Below, one piece after another: positions 16,348-24,570 of a stretch of DNA of 64,000 nucleotides. The notes below the pieces were generated by a model. The model ran no database searches and was not told the origin of the DNA. It worked only from the letters and a program-made list of their open reading frames with translations. Origin of the DNA: Terrimonas sp. (lineage in GTDB: Bacteria > Bacteroidota > Bacteroidia > Chitinophagales > Chitinophagaceae); assembly GCA_016125075.1 (NCBI GenBank), contig WGMO01000003.1, forward strand, positions 1-64,000, in the 5' to 3' direction. Made by a program: the position numbers and the translations under genes. The number at the start of each line of letters is the position of its first letter. Within the stretch, counting starts at the first letter, position 1.

Positions 16348-19113
16348 TCATTTCCTTTTCTTGTGCCGTTCCTTGGCAAAAATCCCAGCCGTATATTTAT
16401 CATACAACTCAAAGAGGAATTCAATTCTTTTTGTTTCATTGGGAAAAGGCTGTGGTCTGTAACATAAATCCACTGCCTTATCAAGTGCTTGGTGAGCCTT
16501 AACCAATACAGGGGGCATTGTGTTAGGGTCATACAAATCTGCAAGGCTGCTATCGGGGAACTGTGCCCTTGCATCTAATACACCTTGTGCTGCTTTTTCA
16601 ACTATGTCTTTTTGTTTTGCTGTAGGATTGTCAGGCCACGGATAATTATTATAAACAATTTCGTTAGAGTATTGAATGTCACTTTTGGTTCTTCCAGCTA
16701 CATACCATGTCCAACACATATGTTGCTTTGATTGCAAAACTCCAAATTGATATAGAGTACAATCAGGTATATAGGAAACAGTATTATTGATAATGTTGAT
16801 TGGGTCAAGATACATGAACGGAATATACTCCCTCCTTTCGGAAGATACCTTTGGGAAAACCAAAAAGCTTTTATCAGGCTGCCTATCTTCTGTAAATAGG
16901 GTTGGAAATTTTGCCCAATCTTGTGTTCTTTTCTTTGGACTTTCAAGACGAAATTTTTTTACTGCTTCAACTTTCCTTTGAATAATTGGAATTCCTCTAA
17001 ATAACTCTGGGCTAATATCTTTTAACCAAAGGCACCATCTTCTTCTTCCGTTTATAATATCTCCACCACTAAAGAAGGGTCTTATAAACTTAATAGCATT
17101 GGGGTAATTTGCAATTATTTCCTCACGTTCTTCTTCAGTGATTTGGAGATGCCCATCATCAGTAGCCTCACTTCCTTTGATGATTGTTGGGGAATTACCA
17201 ATTGGGGTACTTCGACTTTTTATAAGAATATTCTTCCCATTTACCAAATAGGGGTTTATATTTTCGGCCTTAAACTCTACTGCATCTCCTCTGACATCAT
17301 TATAAACGTATAATAGTTTATTCCCTATATCGTAATTGCTGAATCCAATAATAACAACGTGAACTTTTGCATTATCTTTTGCTTCATTACTCCAACTGAA
17401 GGTTCTATGAGCAAAATGAATTACTATTTTGTAACGATGAAGGAGTTCATTCCACAATACTCCGACTTGTTCTCCGATAGTAATGCTGTTAGTGGAAACA
17501 AATGCAACCCGGATGTTCCCCCTTTGGTATTTTTGGAGATATTCTGCTGCCCTAATATACCATGCTGAGACATAATCCAAAAGTCCTGCATTTTCAACTC
17601 CAACAAAAACCAATGCCATATCTTTCTTTTGATTAACATCTTGTTCTTTTTTTCCTCTAAAAGGGGGATTACCCAAAATAAAGTCATACACAAGTGTATC
17701 ATCTTTGGTAGATGCCTGTTCAATTAAACTTTGCCAATCAATTTGCAAGGCATTTCCATGCTTAATAGTAGCACTTTTCCTTAATGGCAAACGGACATAA
17801 TATTCCCCAAAAGCTTCACTTGCCAGCATGTTCATTTGATGGTCTATTAACCACATTGCTACCTGTGCTATCTGTGCCGGAAATTCTTCATATTCTATCC
17901 CATAAAATCGGTCAACATCTATAAGGAAATAATGACCTATATCAGTTACCTGTTGACCTTTTAATAGCTTCTTTACTACCTCTATTTCCAATAACCTCAG
18001 TTCCCTGTATGCAACAATTAGAAAGTTCCCACATCCACAAGCAGGGTCTAAGAATCTCAGTTTGCTAATTTTTTCATGGAACTTGAGAAGTTTATTTCTG
18101 TTGCCTTTTACTGAATCAAATTCTTTCAAAAGGTCATCAAGAAAAAGAGGCTTTATCAGTTTCAGGATATTCTTTTCACTGGTATAATGTGCCCCTAAAT
18201 TCCTTCTGGCTTTTTCATCCATTACGGACTGGAAAAGTGAACCGAAAATGGCCGGTGAAATACGTCCCCAATCCAGTGAACAGCATTCCAGGAGAATGTT
18301 TCTCATTTCACTGTCAAAAGCTGCTGTAGGTAAATGCTCTTCAAACAGCTTTCCATTTACGTAGGGAAAAGCATCTAAGCTTTCATCCAGATTCTTAAGC
18401 CTGTTCTCCTTGGAAGTATTCAGTACTTCAAACAGTTGGGCAAGGTGTGCAGCCAAGTCACTTCCGTCAGGTGCAGTTTTAATGTCCAGATATTCATTGA
18501 AAATGCCCCGTTCAAAAATGTTTGTATCATCAGCAAACAAACAGAACACTAAACGAACGAGATACACTTCAAGGTTATGGCCTGTGTAACCAATATCCTT
18601 TAGTTTGTCATGCAATTTGCCCATCAACTCAGCAGCATCAATGTTCACCGGGTCTTGTTCCTTGAAAGTTCTTTTCTTGTACCCGGCAATCTCACTGAAC
18701 AAGCCGACATTGTTTACAAAATCAGTAATCTTAAATTCACTGTGGGTATTGCTGTCAAGGTCATACAGCCTGAATCTTGCAAAGTCACTTATCAGTATGT
18801 ATTTGGGAAGTTCCTTATCTGTAAGGCCGGGGAAATAATCTTTGGCTTGCTGGTATGCCCTGTCTAAATCCCGTCCTCGGCTTTTATGCTCCACCAGTAT
18901 CATGCCCTTCCAAAGCAGGTCTATGTACCCCTGCTTGTCATCAATCTTCTTTACCTGTTTTTCAAAAGTGGCTACTCTCCGTCTGGATATGCCAAATACC
19001 TCAAAGAAGTCATCCCAAAAGGACTTGGCTTCGGCATCTTCATTTGATTCATCCTGCCATTCTTTGGCAAAGGCAGTAGCTCTGGCTTTGATTTCGTTCC
19101 AACTCAGGGGCAT
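16348..19113 (-). CDS. MmeI-like type IIL restriction-modification enzyme
   Basis: A 921-residue single-chain enzyme combining endonuclease, adenine methyltransferase and target recognition. The nuclease motif is at residues 65-77: D65, nine residues, then E75-H-K77, the D-X9-EXK spacing of the MmeI family. A helical spacer follows (about 150-340). The methyltransferase has SAM motif I FLDPACGCGNF (about 354-364) and catalytic NPPF (482-485). The C-terminal third (about 650-890) is the recognition domain, with VFPKVSSERREYIP and the conserved NNYPWPDNPT. The length matches MmeI (about 920). The methyltransferase and nuclease are one protein, so no separate partner is needed; the recognition site cannot be read from sequence. 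Confidence 0.93.
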   Translation of the reverse strand: MPLSWNEIKARATAFAKEWQDESNEDAEAKSFWDDFFEVFGISRRRVATFEKQVKKIDDKQGYIDLLWKGMILVEHKSRGRDLDRAYQQAKDYFPGLTDKELPKYILISDFARFRLYDLDSNTHSEFKITDFVNNVGLFSEIAGYKKRTFKEQDPVNIDAAELMGKLHDKLKDIGYTGHNLEVYLVRLVFCLFADDTNIFERGIFNEYLDIKTAPDGSDLAAHLAQLFEVLNTSKENRLKNLDESLDAFPYVNGKLFEEHLPTAAFDSEMRNILLECCSLDWGRISPAIFGSLFQSVMDEKARRNLGAHYTSEKNILKLIKPLFLDDLLKEFDSVKGNRNKLLKFHEKISKLRFLDPACGCGNFLIVAYRELRLLEIEVVKKLLKGQQVTDIGHYFLIDVDRFYGIEYEEFPAQIAQVAMWLIDHQMNMLASEAFGEYYVRLPLRKSATIKHGNALQIDWQSLIEQASTKDDTLVYDFILGNPPFRGKKEQDVNQKKDMALVFVGVENAGLLDYVSAWYIRAAEYLQKYQRGNIRVAFVSTNSITIGEQVGVLWNELLHRYKIVIHFAHRTFSWSNEAKDNAKVHVVIIGFSNYDIGNKLLYVYNDVRGDAVEFKAENINPYLVNGKNILIKSRSTPIGNSPTIIKGSEATDDGHLQITEEEREEIIANYPNAIKFIRPFFSGGDIINGRRRWCLWLKDISPELFRGIPIIQRKVEAVKKFRLESPKKRTQDWAKFPTLFTEDRQPDKSFLVFPKVSSERREYIPFMYLDPINIINNTVSYIPDCTLYQFGVLQSKQHMCWTWYVAGRTKSDIQYSNEIVYNNYPWPDNPTAKQKDIVEKAAQGVLDARAQFPDSSLADLYDPNTMPPVLVKAHQALDKAVDLCYRPQPFPNETKRIEFLFELYDKYTAGIFAKERHKKRK

Positions 19114-19220
19114 AGGTCTAAGGTGGTGGTTTTCTGCAAAATACGAAAAATAATTGTTGGTCTGGGGCTTGCTTTTGTAGAGAAAAAATCTATATTTTGG
19201 GGCTATCTAAATCTTATACT

Positions 19221-19427
19221 ATGCATCCCTTCAAAGAACTTCAAAAATTAACCCCTAAGTATGCTAAACAATTATCAAGGACACTGAAAGCCCTTTCAAA
19301 AATCTCCGAAAACGAGAATCCAAAGAAAGAAGCTGAACTAATAGCCAAATATGAGGAGGAAAAGAAGGCTACGGATGAAATGGCTAAAAGGTTTCAGGAA
19401 TTAATAGAATTAGATAAAGAGGGGTAG
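19221..19427 (+). CDS. Small coiled-coil protein, unknown function
   Basis: A 68-residue protein, nearly all helix and charged (KELQKLTPKYAKQLSRTLKA..., ELIAKYEEEKKATDEMAKR), consistent with a coiled coil. The ATG at 19221 is used; an in-frame TTG at 19197 would add eight residues. It is divergent from the restriction enzyme gene (107-bp gap). Its role is unknown; a small adaptor or regulator is possible. Confidence 0.55.
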   Translation: MHPFKELQKLTPKYAKQLSRTLKALSKISENENPKKEAELIAKYEEEKKATDEMAKRFQELIELDKEG

Positions 19428-19486
19428 CATTATGCAAAGGGTAGCAGTTTAATACCACCCTTTGCAAGGATTGCAAATTTTGCAGT

Positions 19487-20818
19487 CTATTGTTTCTTGT
19501 ATTGACCCGTTGGCAAAAGCATTGCTAATCCCTTTTTTTTAAATGCAGCAATGCAATAGTAAGCCGTTCGTTGAGAAAGCCCGATTTCCTTTGCTTTCTC
19601 TAATGCCTCATCCATAGTAAATTCATCAGTAAGGGCAACAAGTAATCTTTGCTGGCTATCAGTCATGTTCATGTACCCTTTGTTTGGCAGCAATTCATAA
19701 GCATAGTAAGAGTGATGCAGATAGGTTCGAGTTAACAGGGTTGCAGTTCTTAAAGCATTGTCTTTACATTCAATTTTCTCCTGTACTGAGCCACTTTCAC
19801 ATTCAAATAAAAAGGAAAGGGTTGCAGCTATCTTTTGTACCACTATGAAAGCCCTTTTTACATTGGCCTGTAATTCGTAGTTATCATCATACCTTTCATA
19901 AACAGGATGAAGGGCTTCCTGTATTTCCGTTAATTGTTGCTCAGTGAAACCAATGTTTACCTTTTTAAATGTTAGCATAGCCTCGTAGTAATCATTTGCA
20001 ATTCCTGCAAATTTTGCAAACCGGGTTTCAAGGTCTTCCTCACTTTTCATTCTTCCGAAAAACTTTAATCCTTCTCCTGAACTGTCAAACACATAATAAC
20101 AACCCCGGCTGAACAACCCATTTTCTGCTGATTGCATCAGACTGGTGAATTGATTGGCTGTACCTGAAATAGCCAAAGAAAGTTTTAGTTTCTTTATCTC
20201 CAAATGCTCTTTGTCAATCTTTCGGTACATAGAGTAACTTTCATTTTCAAAACACTTACGAATGATTTCAGAATAGTTACCCCATTCTTGCCTGTTGGCA
20301 TTGACAATAGTATCTATTTCGGATTCAACCATGATGCCTGCCCCTTTGTTCTTTTCCAGTAATTGAATTAGTCCGGCAGAACTAATATTAGCCGGGATAA
20401 AGAGTTTGTTTGTGGTTTTAGAACCAATTCTTTTGCTCCTTGCAGCAAAGGTTTCTTTTATTTTCTGTGCAATCTTGGCTGAGTAGTTTAATGCTCCTTT
20501 TCCACTGGCTGCTGGTGCAACAATAATAGATACCAAATTTGTTGACACTTCCTTTTTGTCCACTTCGTTGTAAGCATACAGGTTATGGAAACACCCACCT
20601 AATACAGCCAATGCTCCTGTCAGATAAACATCTCTTTCATATTTATCAGTAAAGATGAGAGATGACTCTTTTAATAAATACGGGAGTTCATCATAGACGA
20701 CATCAGGAATGAAATCATCTTTTGGTGAGTGGCTTTGATAGTAAGAATTGATTGCTTTAACAACCTCCTCCAGCATTTTATTTGGGTCGGGTTGTTCGTT
20801 GATTATTTCCTGTGACAT
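19487..20818 (-). CDS. DUF3987-like P-loop protein of mobile elements
   Basis: A 443-residue protein resembling DUF3987 proteins, which are common on Bacteroidota integrated elements and thought to act with primase-type replication functions. A Walker-A-like sequence APAASGKG lies at residues 101-108, after NLVSIIV, and a Walker-B-like MVESEID follows near residue 165. The C-terminal 70 residues look like a winged helix (DSQQRLLVALTDEFTMDEAL, RTAYYCIAAFKKKGL). No primase TOPRIM is present. A palindromic sequence lies about 95 bp upstream of the start and may control it. Confidence 0.8.
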   Translation of the reverse strand: MSQEIINEQPDPNKMLEEVVKAINSYYQSHSPKDDFIPDVVYDELPYLLKESSLIFTDKYERDVYLTGALAVLGGCFHNLYAYNEVDKKEVSTNLVSIIVAPAASGKGALNYSAKIAQKIKETFAARSKRIGSKTTNKLFIPANISSAGLIQLLEKNKGAGIMVESEIDTIVNANRQEWGNYSEIIRKCFENESYSMYRKIDKEHLEIKKLKLSLAISGTANQFTSLMQSAENGLFSRGCYYVFDSSGEGLKFFGRMKSEEDLETRFAKFAGIANDYYEAMLTFKKVNIGFTEQQLTEIQEALHPVYERYDDNYELQANVKRAFIVVQKIAATLSFLFECESGSVQEKIECKDNALRTATLLTRTYLHHSYYAYELLPNKGYMNMTDSQQRLLVALTDEFTMDEALEKAKEIGLSQRTAYYCIAAFKKKGLAMLLPTGQYKKQ

Positions 20819-20911
20819 GATTTAGTTTTTAAGTTTAGAAATATGCCAATTGTTGCAACATCATTGACAGTCCAAAACTCTAAACAATATCATCGGTAAA
20901 CAATCCTATTG

Positions 20912-20928
20912 TTATCCTAATAGGATAA
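20912..20928. promoter_or_regulatory. Operator-like palindrome upstream of the DUF3987 gene
   Basis: TTATCCT and AGGATAA are a perfect 7-bp inverted repeat with a 3-bp spacer. It lies between the DUF3987 and RteC-like genes. The GGATAA half-site also occurs in the palindrome before the XRE regulator gene (13188), so one regulator may bind both. Confidence 0.45.
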
Positions 20929-20965
20929 GATAAATATGGAAATGTTGTGTAGGCCAGGTGATTAA

Positions 20966-21709
20966 TTAATAACCCAATTCTATCCTAACACCCACTTTTG
21001 CACGTTTTTCCGGCTTTGATGAATTGAGATAATCTGAAATGGTGTTTATTGTTAAGGGTTCTCCTCTTACATCTATAAAGTTGTTTAATAATAAGGCTTC
21101 AAGCTCGTTTTTTTGGGTTTTTAATAACGGCTTGGTCTTGTTGTTCTTTCCCTTTTCCTGCCCCTGCCAGAGGTCATAGAATAGGGTTGCCAGTACATTG
21201 GTTTTACCTAACCACTGAATTTTAGGGGTGTTATTTGATTTTGAAATGGGGGATTGAATGAAGGTGTCATTCAGGTGTGTTATGCAAGTTTGTAATTTTG
21301 CAATCACTTTTTCCCTGTATGGGTTCAGGTCTTTGGCAAGGTCAATAAGCTGAATAGATTTAATGAGTTGTTTCAGGATTTTACTCATCAGTTGAATATA
21401 GACTTCAGTTTTATCATTGTCCAAATCTTTAAATGCTTGCTCTTTGATTTGCTTTAGAAACAAACGTTGCCTTTCCTCATAACATTCTACAGTATAGTTT
21501 CCGTCAGAAGTTATCGTTCTGTTACCAACATACTCAGCATAAATGTGTTGCTCCTCTAAAAGCCTCCCAAAGTGAGTTATATTACCTCTTGTCCAGACTT
21601 CATCATAGAACTTCTCCAATACAGAAAAGTATTCCTGTCTTCGGGCTTTTAGGTTAGTGTAAAACTCTTTTTCAGCTATTCCGTTTAAGAAAGTAAGGGG
21701 GTCGGTCAT
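20966..21709 (-). CDS. RteC-like protein of Bacteroidota mobile elements
   Basis: A 247-residue helical protein. The C-terminal third (IQWLGKTNVLATLFYDLWQG, then a helical spacer, then INTISDYLNSSKPEKRAKVG) resembles the end of RteC-type proteins that regulate excision of Bacteroidota conjugative elements. The N-terminal two-thirds is a long amphipathic helical region without recognised motifs. The family call is weak. It lies upstream of the DUF3987 gene on the same strand (147-bp gap with a palindrome), and beside the gene-free structured region. Confidence 0.45.
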   Translation of the reverse strand: MTDPLTFLNGIAEKEFYTNLKARRQEYFSVLEKFYDEVWTRGNITHFGRLLEEQHIYAEYVGNRTITSDGNYTVECYEERQRLFLKQIKEQAFKDLDNDKTEVYIQLMSKILKQLIKSIQLIDLAKDLNPYREKVIAKLQTCITHLNDTFIQSPISKSNNTPKIQWLGKTNVLATLFYDLWQGQEKGKNNKTKPLLKTQKNELEALLLNNFIDVRGEPLTINTISDYLNSSKPEKRAKVGVRIELGY

Positions 21710-21904
21710 GGTTGATTAGTTGTTATGACCCTAAGTTATTAAATGCTTACCATCCTCTGAAATAGGAATGCAAAGACTGCAATTCTTGCAAATCGGGTAA
21801 AAATAACCTATAAGATTAATAAGCCCTTTTGTGTTCAAATCTGGCTAAATTTTTGTATATTATATTATCCCCTAACAAGGCCAATGTTTGGGCTACCAGA
21901 TTGT

Positions 21905-22430
21905 ATCTTGTAACCCTCTCCCGAAAGTCCGGCTTCCATAATTGGGGCTGGCACAGTCAACGAAAATTTAAGGTAAGTATTGAGAGCTACCCCTATGGGT
22001 TGTCCTCTTAATCCAAAGCCCTTTTATAAGGGTATAGTTCTTTAAGCAGGATATTATGGCTTGCATACCCTGAACAAGTATGCATAGTATCAGTCCGGAC
22101 AGCCAGAGGATGGTTTCCAGTAACAAATGATTACGGACATAAGACAGTGGATTATAGTAGCACGAGGGTATATCGTGTAAAAGTTTTCTCCACTACCATA
22201 TAAAAGTACCTCCTGAAGGGATAGTTCCTACTGGCATTACGTCATTTAATGAGTTAGGCAGCATTTTGCTGTACTATACGGTGGAAAGATGTCTGGGTAG
22301 TTAGGGCAACCTAACAGCACTGTGGGAATGAAAGCTTGAATAGTACGAAACAAAGCATGTCGTCATGCACATTCTGTTATGGTAGATAAGTCTGCCAAAA
22401 AGTACAGAGGGGTGTGGTATGTAAGTACAA
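21905..22430 (+). ncRNA. Candidate large structured RNA, about 525 nt
   Basis: No credible gene covers 21710-22544, yet the + strand folds by eye into a chain of hairpins: 21929-21951 (8 bp, three G-U), 21980-22011 (TTGAGAG with CTCTTAA plus ACCC/GGGT), 22019-22032, 22050-22091 (14 bp with a 5-nt bulge), 22116-22137, 22146-22194 (AGTGGA/TCCACT around CACGA/TCGTG), 22259-22271, 22271-22346 (GTACTAT/ATAGTAC around ACGGTG/CACTGT around a GTTAGG-GCAA-CCTAAC hairpin with a GNRA tetraloop), 22355-22368, and 22380-22397. Wobble pairs are G-U only if the + strand is transcribed; on the minus strand they would be A-C mismatches. Size and location on a mobile element recall ROOL and GOLLD RNAs, but I see no match that allows assignment. 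The ends are approximate. Confidence 0.6.
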
Positions 22431-22481
22431 ATATTTTATCATTATCCTGCAAACTAAGATTCTGAATTGGCACTTCTGGCT

Positions 22482-22514
22482 ATAATAAAAAATGCCAGAA
22501 CTCATGTTCCGGCA
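22482..22514 (-). terminator. Terminator of the 61-residue gene
   Basis: On the minus strand TGCCGGAAC and GTTCTGGCA form a 9-bp stem (one G-U) with a 4-nt loop, followed by TTTTTTAT. It lies 31 bp after the stop of the small gene at 22545-22730. Confidence 0.75.
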
Positions 22515-22544
22515 CTGTATAATAAATCATTTAGGAGTTATATC

Positions 22545-22730
22545 CTAAATATCCTCCAAAGCCTGAATGATACCCTTATGAAACCTTTCTATTTCTCTTT
22601 TATGGGTTTCATTAGGCTGATAGGATTCCAGCATGGGTTTTATTTGGCTATCCGTCACACATTTTAGGTAAGCCCCAATTTGTTCTAACCCTTCTTTCGG
22701 GTTATTGAGTTCTTGGTTGTTTGTTTTCAT
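22545..22730 (-). CDS. Small protein, unknown function
   Basis: A 61-residue acidic helical protein from the ATG at 22730 (MKTNNQELNNPKEGLEQIGA). A clean terminator follows the stop, which supports it being expressed. It has no recognised domain. The frame is open to 22763, but the upstream part is hydrophobic and unlikely. It is divergent from the next small gene across 81 bp. Confidence 0.6.
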   Translation of the reverse strand: MKTNNQELNNPKEGLEQIGAYLKCVTDSQIKPMLESYQPNETHKREIERFHKGIIQALEDI

Positions 22731-22811
22731 AGTTATTGAATTTAAAACAACAATCATAATCAAAAACTATACCCACAGACCCAATAATTACACTTACTAA
22801 AAATAAATTTT

Positions 22812-23003
22812 ATGGAAAATTTCGACCTGCTGAAAATTCTTATAAAAAAATATGGAGGCATCGTTGATAGGCCAACGAAAAGTGAATTACAGAATACAGT
22901 TTTGAAAGAATACTGTAGAAGGGAGCCAATTACCAATGATGAAAAGAGCCATATTGCTGACATCATCAAACAAATGATAAACAACTACTATGATGGTGGG
23001 TAA
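22812..23003 (+). CDS. Small protein, unknown function
   Basis: A 63-residue helical protein (MENFDLLKILIKKYGGIVDRPTK...) with no recognised domain. Its charge and helix pattern fit a small DNA-associated or excision-helper protein, and its place beside the integrase (convergent, 48 bp between) fits an excisionase-like role, but there is no sequence evidence for that. Confidence 0.5.
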   Translation: MENFDLLKILIKKYGGIVDRPTKSELQNTVLKEYCRREPITNDEKSHIADIIKQMINNYYDGG

Positions 23004-23051
23004 ATAAGGGGAAAAGCAAGATGCCGGTAATGCTGCCGACACCTTACTACA

Positions 23052-24254
23052 TTATTGATTAAAAATATCCATTGCTTTATCCAATTCTTCACTTACAATC
23101 TTGGCATAGACCTGTGTTTCCTTGATAGCACTATGAGCCATCAACTTTGAAACCTTGTCTATAGTTATGCCCTTCCGTAAAGCCATTACAGCAAATGAGT
23201 GCCGGGATATGTGAAAGCTTAAACGTTTTTGTATCTCTGACTTCTTAGCAAGAATTTTCAGATTCTTATTTATTAAGGTGGTTGCACTTGTTATTGCTGC
23301 ATCCAGTGCCACAGGGTCATTCATATTCAGTGTAGGCCGGAGCATTGGAAAAATGAAGTCATCCCTTGTGGTATCTTCTTTTCTGTATTTACTTATTATC
23401 TGTAGCCCTTTGTTCGGAATCTTTATACTTAACTGTGCACCCGTTTTTGTTATAACAATATTCAAGTATATGCCATCAAAGTTTGCCCATTTCAGTTGTA
23501 GCATATCTGAGACACGTAGGCCACCAGTATAACAAGCAAACACAAACATATTTTTGCTTAATTCCAAACGGCTTCCGGGATTTACATTGCATCCTTCTAT
23601 CCGGGTTAATTCTTCTTCAGTCAAGTAATCCCGATGTGTTCTTTCCTGCTTTATTTTATACTTCCTGAAAGGATTAGTTTCATATCCAATTATGTCGGAC
23701 TTTATGGCATCATTGAAAACTTTACGGATAAACTTCATGTCCTTTCCTACTGTGTTGGTTACATTGCCATGTACCTCCCGAAGGTACTGTTCATACTTCA
23801 TCAGGAATTCCGGTGTAATATCATAGAACGTAAGGGAGAACTTATATTCCTTCAATTTTTCAACTACTGACCTGTTCTTATCGTAAGTGCCTATTCTTCC
23901 TTCCTTCTTGTATTGAGCCACTATGTTCTCAGCAAATGAAAAGAAATCCTGTGGCTTCTTCCCAAATACCTTTTCTTTCAGGTTCTGACTGGTAAAAGAT
24001 TTGGATAAAGTTTCATGCTGCAATACTGTGTCCTGTATCTCGGTGAACTTGTTTGATAAGTAGCTGTTGAGCCTTGCACTATTCCGATAAGTGGATTTTA
24101 CTTTATTCTTTTTATCATCCCATTGATTGGGTGGTATCATTATGCCGGAAGCTATGTAACTGGCCTTTCTATTCTTTATTATACGGAAGTGTATTGGAGC
24201 TTCATTCTTGGCATTTATTTTATCTTTTCGGTAAACGATTGTTACACTTGCCAT
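23052..24254 (-). CDS. Tyrosine-type site-specific integrase
   Basis: A 400-residue integrase that catalyses recombination between the element and the tRNA-Arg gene. The N-terminal arm-binding domain (about residues 1-90) is the Bacteroidota type (MASVTIVYRKDKINAKNEAP, IHFRIIKNRK), followed by a SAM-like core-binding domain (about 95-190). The catalytic domain has Arg in CYTGGLRVSDML (about 246), HISRHSF (about 347), a second His in LMAHSAI, and the nucleophile Tyr in TQVYAKI (about 383). An ATG at 24278 would add eight residues, but it lies inside the arm-type repeat. The gene sits about 100 bp from the right attachment repeat. Confidence 0.93.
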   Translation of the reverse strand: MASVTIVYRKDKINAKNEAPIHFRIIKNRKASYIASGIMIPPNQWDDKKNKVKSTYRNSARLNSYLSNKFTEIQDTVLQHETLSKSFTSQNLKEKVFGKKPQDFFSFAENIVAQYKKEGRIGTYDKNRSVVEKLKEYKFSLTFYDITPEFLMKYEQYLREVHGNVTNTVGKDMKFIRKVFNDAIKSDIIGYETNPFRKYKIKQERTHRDYLTEEELTRIEGCNVNPGSRLELSKNMFVFACYTGGLRVSDMLQLKWANFDGIYLNIVITKTGAQLSIKIPNKGLQIISKYRKEDTTRDDFIFPMLRPTLNMNDPVALDAAITSATTLINKNLKILAKKSEIQKRLSFHISRHSFAVMALRKGITIDKVSKLMAHSAIKETQVYAKIVSEELDKAMDIFNQ

Positions 24255-24267
24255 TGAACTAACATTT

Positions 24268-24334
24268 GGGGTAAACATTGGGTAAACATTTCGGTCTGGA
24301 GCCTGCTTTTTGAGTTGCAGGATGTTTACCTCCC
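24268..24334. repeat. Right arm-type integrase site candidates
   Basis: Two direct copies of GGGTAAACATT (24269-24290) and one inverted copy (GATGTTTACC at 24321-24330) between the integrase and the right attachment repeat. The same motif occurs just inside the left end. The integrase start region overlaps them, so binding could also control integrase expression. Confidence 0.6.
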
Positions 24335-24355
24335 AAATTCTAAGTGTTTGAAAAT

Positions 24356-24428
24356 CCGTAGCTCAACTGAATAGAGCATTTGACTACGGATCAAAAGGTT
24401 TCAGGTTTGAATCCTGACGGGGTCACAA
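24356..24428 (+). repeat. Right attachment repeat (attR), partial tRNA-Arg
   Basis: A 73-bp near copy of the tRNA-Arg gene, lacking a proper 5' acceptor strand (AAATCCG cannot pair well with CGGGGTC). It is not a working tRNA. Confidence 0.92.
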
Positions 24429-24570
24429 TCTCCCTTCCCGCGTAAGCGGGAGGGGAGTTTTATTTGGGAGCGGGGAATGCCCACATTCAAAAGCGGACAA
24501 ATAAAAAAGCCCGGCGCTGCGAAGCAGCGGTCGGGATATGGGTAAGGCCAATGCGCCTGGATCATGAAAT
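24429..24570. other. 142-bp hairpin-rich spacer between two att copies
   Basis: Between the right attachment repeat and a third partial copy there are two strong hairpins: 24430-24457 (12-bp stem with one G-U, GTAA loop, then TTTTATTT; terminator-like) and 24510-24535 (CCCG/CGGG and CGCTGC/GCAGCG around GAA; REP-like). No gene is seen in the 24279-24688 gap apart from these. Confidence 0.6.

Larger units (their letters stand above)
11349..24428. mobile_element. tRNA-Arg integrated genomic island, about 13 kb
   Basis: Bounded by a 73-bp direct repeat (11349-11421 and 24356-24428, one mismatch) that covers nearly all of the tRNA-Arg gene. A tyrosine integrase lies next to the right repeat and transcribes inward. 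The interior is visibly richer in A+T than the flanks and carries accessory genes only: an MmeI-like restriction-modification enzyme, DUF1883-TIR, DUF1508, XRE regulator, DUF3987, DUF6876, small orphans and a structured non-coding stretch. No conjugation (Tra), phage structural or transposase genes are seen, so it is an integrative element that probably depends on a helper for transfer, or a decayed one. Confidence 0.92.

Noticed and set aside
21921-21960. RNase P RNA
   Set aside because: GAAAGTCCGG followed by CTTCCATA resembles conserved region I of RNase P RNA, but the other conserved regions (AGTGC-ACAGAAA, the CR-IV/CR-V AGANNAAUG and ACAGAA-CCGGCUUA segments) are not found, and the stretch is longer than the usual RNase P RNA.
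21829-22011. 60-residue gene in the structured stretch
   Set aside because: It overlaps two strong RNA helices, has low-complexity sequence and no family match.
21905-22430. Group II or group I intron remnant
   Set aside because: No domain V hairpin (AGC-GAAA type), no GUGYG 5' end, no P7-like element and no reverse transcriptase or homing endonuclease gene nearby.
24356-24428. Second tRNA-Arg gene
   Set aside because: The anticodon arm and T arm are intact, but the 5' acceptor strand (AAATCCG) does not pair with CGGGGTC, so it is the truncated right attachment repeat.
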